A DNA stretch of 9,204 bases from an uncultured Lachnospiraceae bacterium. GTDB taxonomy: Bacteria > Bacillota > Clostridia > Lachnospirales > Lachnospiraceae. The stretch is taken from the NCBI GenBank assembly GCA_948438565.1, contig CAOJLW010000081.1, positions 1 through 9,204 on the forward strand. Direction: 5' to 3'. Positions 5,856 to 9,204 of the stretch are shown piece by piece (positions within the stretch are counted from its first letter, which is position 1; each line of letters begins with the position of its first letter). Under the pieces are notes generated by a model that saw only the letters and a program-made list of their open reading frames with translations, ran no database searches and was not told the DNA's origin. Position numbers and translations under genes: made by a program.

Positions 5856-6767
5856 ATGTTAGAAGTATGTTTACTTGGAACTGCAGGCATGATGCCGTTG
5901 CCGCACCGCTGGCTGACTGCATGCTTAGCGAGATATAATGGGAAGGGGTTGTTGATTGATTGCGGGGAAGGGACGCAAATTGCAATGAAAGAGCAAGGGT
6001 TTAGCTTTAAACCGATAGACGTGATCTGTTTTACGCATTTTCATGCAGATCATATCAGCGGATTGCCAGGCTTTCTTTTGACCATGGGAAATGCGGAACG
6101 GACAGAGCCTTTGACCATAATCGGTCCTAAAGGCCTGGAGAAAGTTGTAGGGGCGCTCAGGATGATTGCCCCGGAATTGCCGTTTGCAATCCGATATATA
6201 GAGCTTCAGGACAATACGGCGGATTTGGAAGTGGCCGGATATCATATCCATGCCTTTCGGGTCAATCATAATATCCTTTGTTATGGATATAGTATTGAAA
6301 TACCAAGAGGCGGAAAATTTTATGTGGAGAAAGCCATGGAACATGAAGTGCCAAAACAGTGCTGGAACCGTCTGCAGCATGGACAGTCGGTTTGGGATAA
6401 CGGAAATTTTTATACGCCGGATATGGTGTTAGGACCGCCCCGGAAAGGTATTAAGCTTACCTATTGTACGGATAGCAGACCGACCGAAGGGATTGCCGCT
6501 GCCGCTGCCGGTGCGGATTTATTTATTTGCGAAGGAATGTATGCCGAAGAAGAAAAGCTGGCAAAGGCCAGACAATATAAACATATGACCTTTTATGAAG
6601 CGGCTGCATTGGCCAAAAAGGCGGGCGTAAAAGAACTTTGGCTGACGCATTTTAGTCCGTCGTTAGTACGCGCCGAAAGCTATATGCCCAAAGTGCAAGC
6701 GATTTTTGAACCGGCAAGCCTGGGGTTTGACGGAAGAGGCATCGAATTGGATTTTAAGGAGGAGTAG
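5856..6767 (+). CDS. rnz: Ribonuclease Z (tRNA 3' endonuclease)
   Basis: A 303-residue metallo-beta-lactamase-fold nuclease that cuts tRNA precursors after the discriminator base, or trims them when CCA is encoded. Zinc ligands are visible: HFHADH (His61, His63, Asp65, His66), His138 in RVNH, Asp206 in CTDS and His265 in LTHFS. The region 150-200, containing VLGPPRKG, would be the substrate-binding arm typical of the short ElaC form; length matches B. subtilis Rnz (307). A good ribosome binding site (TTAGGAG, 5844-5850) precedes the ATG. Variations: the N-terminal PLPHRWLTA stretch, where many homologues have P-x-x-R-N-x-S, and THFSPSL instead of THFS-x-RY. It sits between the t6A genes and upstream of a tRNA gene, so a tRNA maturation role fits the context. 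Confidence 0.93.
   Translation: MLEVCLLGTAGMMPLPHRWLTACLARYNGKGLLIDCGEGTQIAMKEQGFSFKPIDVICFTHFHADHISGLPGFLLTMGNAERTEPLTIIGPKGLEKVVGALRMIAPELPFAIRYIELQDNTADLEVAGYHIHAFRVNHNILCYGYSIEIPRGGKFYVEKAMEHEVPKQCWNRLQHGQSVWDNGNFYTPDMVLGPPRKGIKLTYCTDSRPTEGIAAAAAGADLFICEGMYAEEEKLAKARQYKHMTFYEAAALAKKAGVKELWLTHFSPSLVRAESYMPKVQAIFEPASLGFDGRGIELDFKEE
6756..6763 (+). promoter_or_regulatory. Ribosome binding site fixing the start at 6772
   Basis: AAGGAGGA lies 8 nt before the ATG at 6772 and inside the last codons of rnz. It favours this start over an in-frame ATG at 6706, which would overlap rnz by 62 bp and place 22 residues ahead of the membrane anchor. Confidence 0.85.
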
Positions 6768-6771
6768 CCAT

Positions 6772-7338
6772 ATGAAAATGATCAGGAACCTTATTATTGG
6801 ACTTTTATGCATCAGCTTGGTGGTCGGGTATTATTATTATCTGTCCAATCGAGATGCATCGTCAGAGGAAGACGACTTGACAGAAGTGCAGAAAGTAGTT
6901 TTAAAAGATCTGTCCGATAAGTCGTATCCTGCCACCCCAAGAGAAGTGATAAAATTCTATAACAGGATTCTTTGTTGTTATTATAATGAGGAGTATACGG
7001 ATGAGGAGTTCCATCAACTGGCGGATCAGGCTATGGAGCTGATGGATCAGGAATTGCTTGACAACAATCCGGCAGAGCAATATTATCTGCGCGTGGAGGC
7101 GGAGGTAGAAAGCTACCGTGAAAAAAACAGGACGATTAACAATGCGTCTGTATGCGATACCAATGAGGTGAAATATATAACGCGCGACAGCGCGGAGTTG
7201 GCCTATGTGTCCGCTTCTTATTTTGTAAGGGATACGGATGGCTTTGCAAAGAGCGCTCAAAATTATGCATTGCGTAAAGATGAAAGTGGAAAATGGAAAA
7301 TCCTCGCATTTGAATTAAAAGAAGGAGCGGTTGAATAA
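6772..7338 (+). CDS. DUF6715-like membrane-anchored protein
   Basis: A 188-residue protein of unknown function. Residues 4-24 are a single hydrophobic segment after MKMIR, ending in YYYYL, so it is probably anchored with the rest outside the membrane. Residues 35-130 look helical and acidic (SYPATPREVIKFYNRILCCYYNEEYTDEEF). The C-terminal part (about 130-188) is beta-rich and ends in ALRKDESGKWKILAFEL, a pattern common in NTF2-like domains. I recognise the wording as the DUF6715 family, found mainly in Lachnospiraceae at this place between rnz and tsaD, but this is from memory. A Cys at 13 does not form a proper lipobox (Leu at -1). The tsaD ATG follows its stop codon by one base, so the two are probably coupled. 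Confidence 0.65.
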   Translation: MKMIRNLIIGLLCISLVVGYYYYLSNRDASSEEDDLTEVQKVVLKDLSDKSYPATPREVIKFYNRILCCYYNEEYTDEEFHQLADQAMELMDQELLDNNPAEQYYLRVEAEVESYREKNRTINNASVCDTNEVKYITRDSAELAYVSASYFVRDTDGFAKSAQNYALRKDESGKWKILAFELKEGAVE

Positions 7339-7339
7339 C

Positions 7340-8368
7340 ATGAACCAGCAACAAGGCATCCGTATTCTGGCAATTGAAACTTCCTGTGATGAAACTGCGG
7401 CCGCAGTCGTTGTAGACGGACGAGAGGTGCGATCCAATATTATTTTTTCCCAGATTGCCCTGCATACGCTCTATGGCGGCGTAGTTCCGGAGATTGCATC
7501 CAGGAAACATATAGAAAAAATCAATCAGGTGATAACAGAAGCATTGCAAAAGGCGGAAATGACGCTGGATGATATAGATGCAATCGGGGTGACCTATGGC
7601 CCGGGTTTAGTAGGCGCACTATTGGTGGGCGTGGCCGAGGCAAAAGCCATCGGTTATGCAAAAGGCATTCCTTTGATTGGCGTACATCATATCGAAGGGC
7701 ATATCAGCGCCAATTATATCGAGGATAAAGATTTGGAACCTCCGTTTTTATGTTTGATTGTTTCCGGAGGCCATACGCATTTGGTTCATGTGCTCGATTA
7801 TGGAAGCTATGCGATATTGGGCAGGACAATGGATGATGCGGCAGGCGAAGCGTTTGATAAAGTGGCGCGCGCCATCGGCTTGGGTTACCCGGGGGGGCCT
7901 AAAATTGAAAGCGTAGCCAGACGAGGGAGGTCGGACGCCATCGCATTTCCAAGAGCCAGTATTGCAGGCGAGGGATATCATTTTAGTTTTAGCGGGATGA
8001 AGTCTGCCGTACTCAATTACCTAAACAGCTGTCAAATGAAAAGAGAAGCGATTGTACAGGAAGATGTTGCGGCTTCATTTCAGCAAGCGGTCATAGACGT
8101 ATTGACGGGCAATGTCATTCGGGCATTGGAAGAAACAGGCGTTAAAAAATTTGCGCTTGCAGGCGGAGTGGCATCCAATCAGACACTGCGGAATGCCTTG
8201 GCGGCTGTCTGCGGTTGTCGGGATGTGGCTTTTTATTGTCCGTCGCCGGCTCTTTGCACGGATAATGCGGCGATGATTGGCGCGGCGGCTTATTATAATT
8301 ATCGAGCGGGCGTGCGATCGGGTCTGGATTTAAATGCCGTTCCAAATTTAAAATTGGGGGAAAGATAA
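7340..8368 (+). CDS. tsaD: TsaD, tRNA N6-adenosine threonylcarbamoyltransferase
   Basis: A 342-residue catalytic subunit that transfers threonylcarbamoyl from TC-AMP (made by TsaC, not in this window) to A37 of ANN-decoding tRNAs. Motifs: IETSCDETAAAVV (12-24), YGPGLVGALLVG (86-97), HHIEGH with metal ligands His117 and His121, VSGGHTHLV (141-149), DDAAGEAFDKVAR (165-177), GGVASN (275-280) and TDNAAMIG (307-314) with Asp308 as the third metal ligand. Length is typical. The ATG at 7340 was chosen. A TTG nine bases upstream is in frame, but only 3 nt follow the GGAG at 7324-7327, whereas the ATG is 12 nt away; the ATG is more likely but not proven. Its separation from tsaE-tsaB by three genes is notable. 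Confidence 0.96.
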   Translation: MNQQQGIRILAIETSCDETAAAVVVDGREVRSNIIFSQIALHTLYGGVVPEIASRKHIEKINQVITEALQKAEMTLDDIDAIGVTYGPGLVGALLVGVAEAKAIGYAKGIPLIGVHHIEGHISANYIEDKDLEPPFLCLIVSGGHTHLVHVLDYGSYAILGRTMDDAAGEAFDKVARAIGLGYPGGPKIESVARRGRSDAIAFPRASIAGEGYHFSFSGMKSAVLNYLNSCQMKREAIVQEDVAASFQQAVIDVLTGNVIRALEETGVKKFALAGGVASNQTLRNALAAVCGCRDVAFYCPSPALCTDNAAMIGAAAYYNYRAGVRSGLDLNAVPNLKLGER

Positions 8369-8371
8369 TGT

Positions 8372-9067
8372 ATGAAAGAAAAAATTACGGCTATCATACT
8401 GGCAGGGGGAAGCGGAAAACGGATGGGGGGAACCGAAAAGAAACAATATATGTTATTGGCTGGTAAACCGCTCCTGTACTATGCATTAAAGACGTTTCAG
8501 GAAAGCTGCGTAGATGAAATTATTTTAGTGGCAAATGAGCAGGAATATTGCCGCCGTGAACTGATAGAGCCATATGCCTTTGATAAAGTCAGGAATATTG
8601 TGGCCGGAGGAAAAGAACGGATGGATTCTGTTTATGCCGGCCTATTAGCGGCTAAGGGATGCAGTTATGTTTTGATTCACGATGGGGCTCGTCCGTTTTG
8701 TACCCTGGAAATGATAGAAGCGTCGATAGCGGCAGTGCAAAAATATCAGGCATGCGCTGTAGGAGCGCCGGCAAAAGACACGATTAAAATTGCCGACGAT
8801 CACAATTTTGCCATTCAAACCCCCAGGCGCAGCGCTGTTTGGCAAATGCAAACCCCGCAGACATTTTCCTATCCTCTGATTTTTTCTGCTTATCAGGAGA
8901 TATGCCAAAAACGGCCAGAGGGCATCACAGACGATGCCATGGCGATTGAATATGGACAGGATGTAAAAGTAAAATTGATTTTGGGCAGTTATGCGAATAT
9001 CAAAATTACGACGCCGGAGGATATGACGATTGCAGAGGCGCTTTTGCGTATCCGACAAAAAAATTAA
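8372..9067 (+). CDS. ispD: IspD, 2-C-methyl-D-erythritol 4-phosphate cytidylyltransferase
   Basis: A 231-residue nucleotidyltransferase for the third step of the MEP isoprenoid pathway: MEP plus CTP to CDP-ME. Motifs: ILAGGSGKRMGGTEKKQY (9-26), with Arg17 and Lys24 matching catalytic Arg20/Lys27 of the E. coli enzyme; GGKERMDSV (79-87); HDGARP (103-108); KDTIK (135-139); VWQMQTPQTF (156-165); TDDA (186-189); and NIKITTPED (209-217). Length is standard. GGGGGAAAG at 8356-8364 is the ribosome binding site, 3 bp separate it from tsaD. The related TarI (ribitol-5-phosphate cytidylyltransferase) is the main alternative, but the Q-T-P-Q-F and NIKITTPED wording and the absence of a tarJ neighbour favour IspD. 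IspF is not adjacent. No hairpin terminator follows. Confidence 0.9.
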   Translation: MKEKITAIILAGGSGKRMGGTEKKQYMLLAGKPLLYYALKTFQESCVDEIILVANEQEYCRRELIEPYAFDKVRNIVAGGKERMDSVYAGLLAAKGCSYVLIHDGARPFCTLEMIEASIAAVQKYQACAVGAPAKDTIKIADDHNFAIQTPRRSAVWQMQTPQTFSYPLIFSAYQEICQKRPEGITDDAMAIEYGQDVKVKLILGSYANIKITTPEDMTIAEALLRIRQKN

Positions 9068-9114
9068 AAAAATTAAAAAAAAGATTGACAAACAGATGGA
9101 AATGGTGGTAGAAT
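9056..9114 (+). promoter_or_regulatory. tRNA promoter with A-tract upstream element
   Basis: TTGACA at 9085-9090, an 18-bp spacer and TAGAAT at 9109-9114, with TG at 9106-9107 making an extended -10. Just upstream, 9056-9083 is almost only A, with TT spaced every 9 bp: A7-TT-A7-TT-A8. This looks like an UP element for the RNA polymerase alpha subunit, as is usual for stable RNA genes. It overlaps the last codons of ispD. The predicted start is near 9121, giving a leader of about 32 nt. Confidence 0.8.
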
Positions 9115-9152
9115 CAATTTTGCGCTGATTGATATCGCGTTTGTAAAATTTT

Positions 9153-9204
9153 GGAGAAGTATCGAAGTGGTCATAACGAGGCGGTCTTGAAAACCGTTTG
9201 TCCG
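9153..9204 (+). tRNA. tRNA-Ser (UGA anticodon), 3' end outside window
   Basis: The acceptor strand GGAGAAG begins at 9153, followed by the D arm (9162-9180). The anticodon stem GCGGT (9181-9185) pairs with ACCGT (9193-9197) around the loop CTTGAAA, so the anticodon is TGA at 9188-9190. The long variable arm begins with TTGTCCG and the gene is cut by the window end, so the T arm and CCA cannot be checked. A36-A37-A38 fits MiaA (i6A37) recognition; this tRNA is not a t6A substrate even though t6A genes lie upstream. Confidence 0.92.

Noticed and set aside
6494..6511. GCCGCT repeats in rnz
   Set aside because: A short alanine run of ordinary codons; no sign of a functional repeat.
6772..6840. 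Lipoprotein signal in the DUF6715-like protein
   Set aside because: Cys13 is preceded by Leu-Leu rather than a small residue at -1, so it does not fit a lipobox; treated as a membrane anchor.
1..9204. CRISPR array, transposon, prophage, toxin-antitoxin or defence system
   Set aside because: No spaced direct repeats of the right size, no transposase, integrase or defence-type motif in any plausible reading frame.

Overview
The window looks like chromosomal housekeeping DNA from a low-to-moderate-GC member of the Clostridia, most likely Lachnospiraceae. The evidence is the gene content (CvfB-type S1 protein, a tsaE-tsaB-rimI-rnz-tsaD-ispD series), strong AGGAGG-type ribosome binding sites, TTGACA/TATAAT promoters, and proteins whose wording resembles Lachnospiraceae homologues (RNase Z, the DUF6715-like protein). 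The family assignment comes from recognition, not a search. Every gene lies on the + strand.

Left part (1-3096): an S1-domain RNA-binding regulator (cvfB-like) is followed 10 bp later by a thioredoxin reductase. Two bases after the reductase stop codon comes a textbook promoter. It drives a secreted cell-wall hydrolase with a signal peptide, two SH3b domains, a coiled-coil/Ser-Gly linker and an NlpC/P60 domain. Its leader carries three TGTAA repeats spaced about one helical turn apart, two of which form an exact match to the WalR box consensus. An intrinsic hairpin terminator ends this unit.

Middle (3097-3753): about 650 bp without a convincing gene. It holds a GC-richer block of about 80 bp that resembles a dispersed repeat, a tandem 10-mer, and a dense cluster of DnaA-box-like sequences (TTATCCACA and relatives, 3405-3526). 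No dnaA gene is near, and the genes on both sides run in the same direction. A promoter with an extended -10 element follows.

Right part (3754-9067): a tightly packed probable operon. It encodes a small YcxB-like membrane protein, TsaE, TsaB, a RimI-type acetyltransferase, RNase Z, a DUF6715-like membrane-anchored protein, TsaD and IspD. TsaB, TsaD and TsaE are the tRNA t6A37 machinery (TsaC is not in the window). RNase Z trims tRNA 3' ends, RimI acetylates a ribosomal protein, and IspD belongs to the MEP isoprenoid pathway. The theme is tRNA/translation maintenance, with one isoprenoid gene at the end.

Right edge (9068-9204): an A-tract-rich upstream element and a strong promoter lead into tRNA-Ser(UGA), which is cut off by the window end.

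The most interesting items are the orphan DnaA-box cluster and the WalR-like box placed downstream of the hydrolase promoter. I see no CRISPR array, transposase, phage or defence system.
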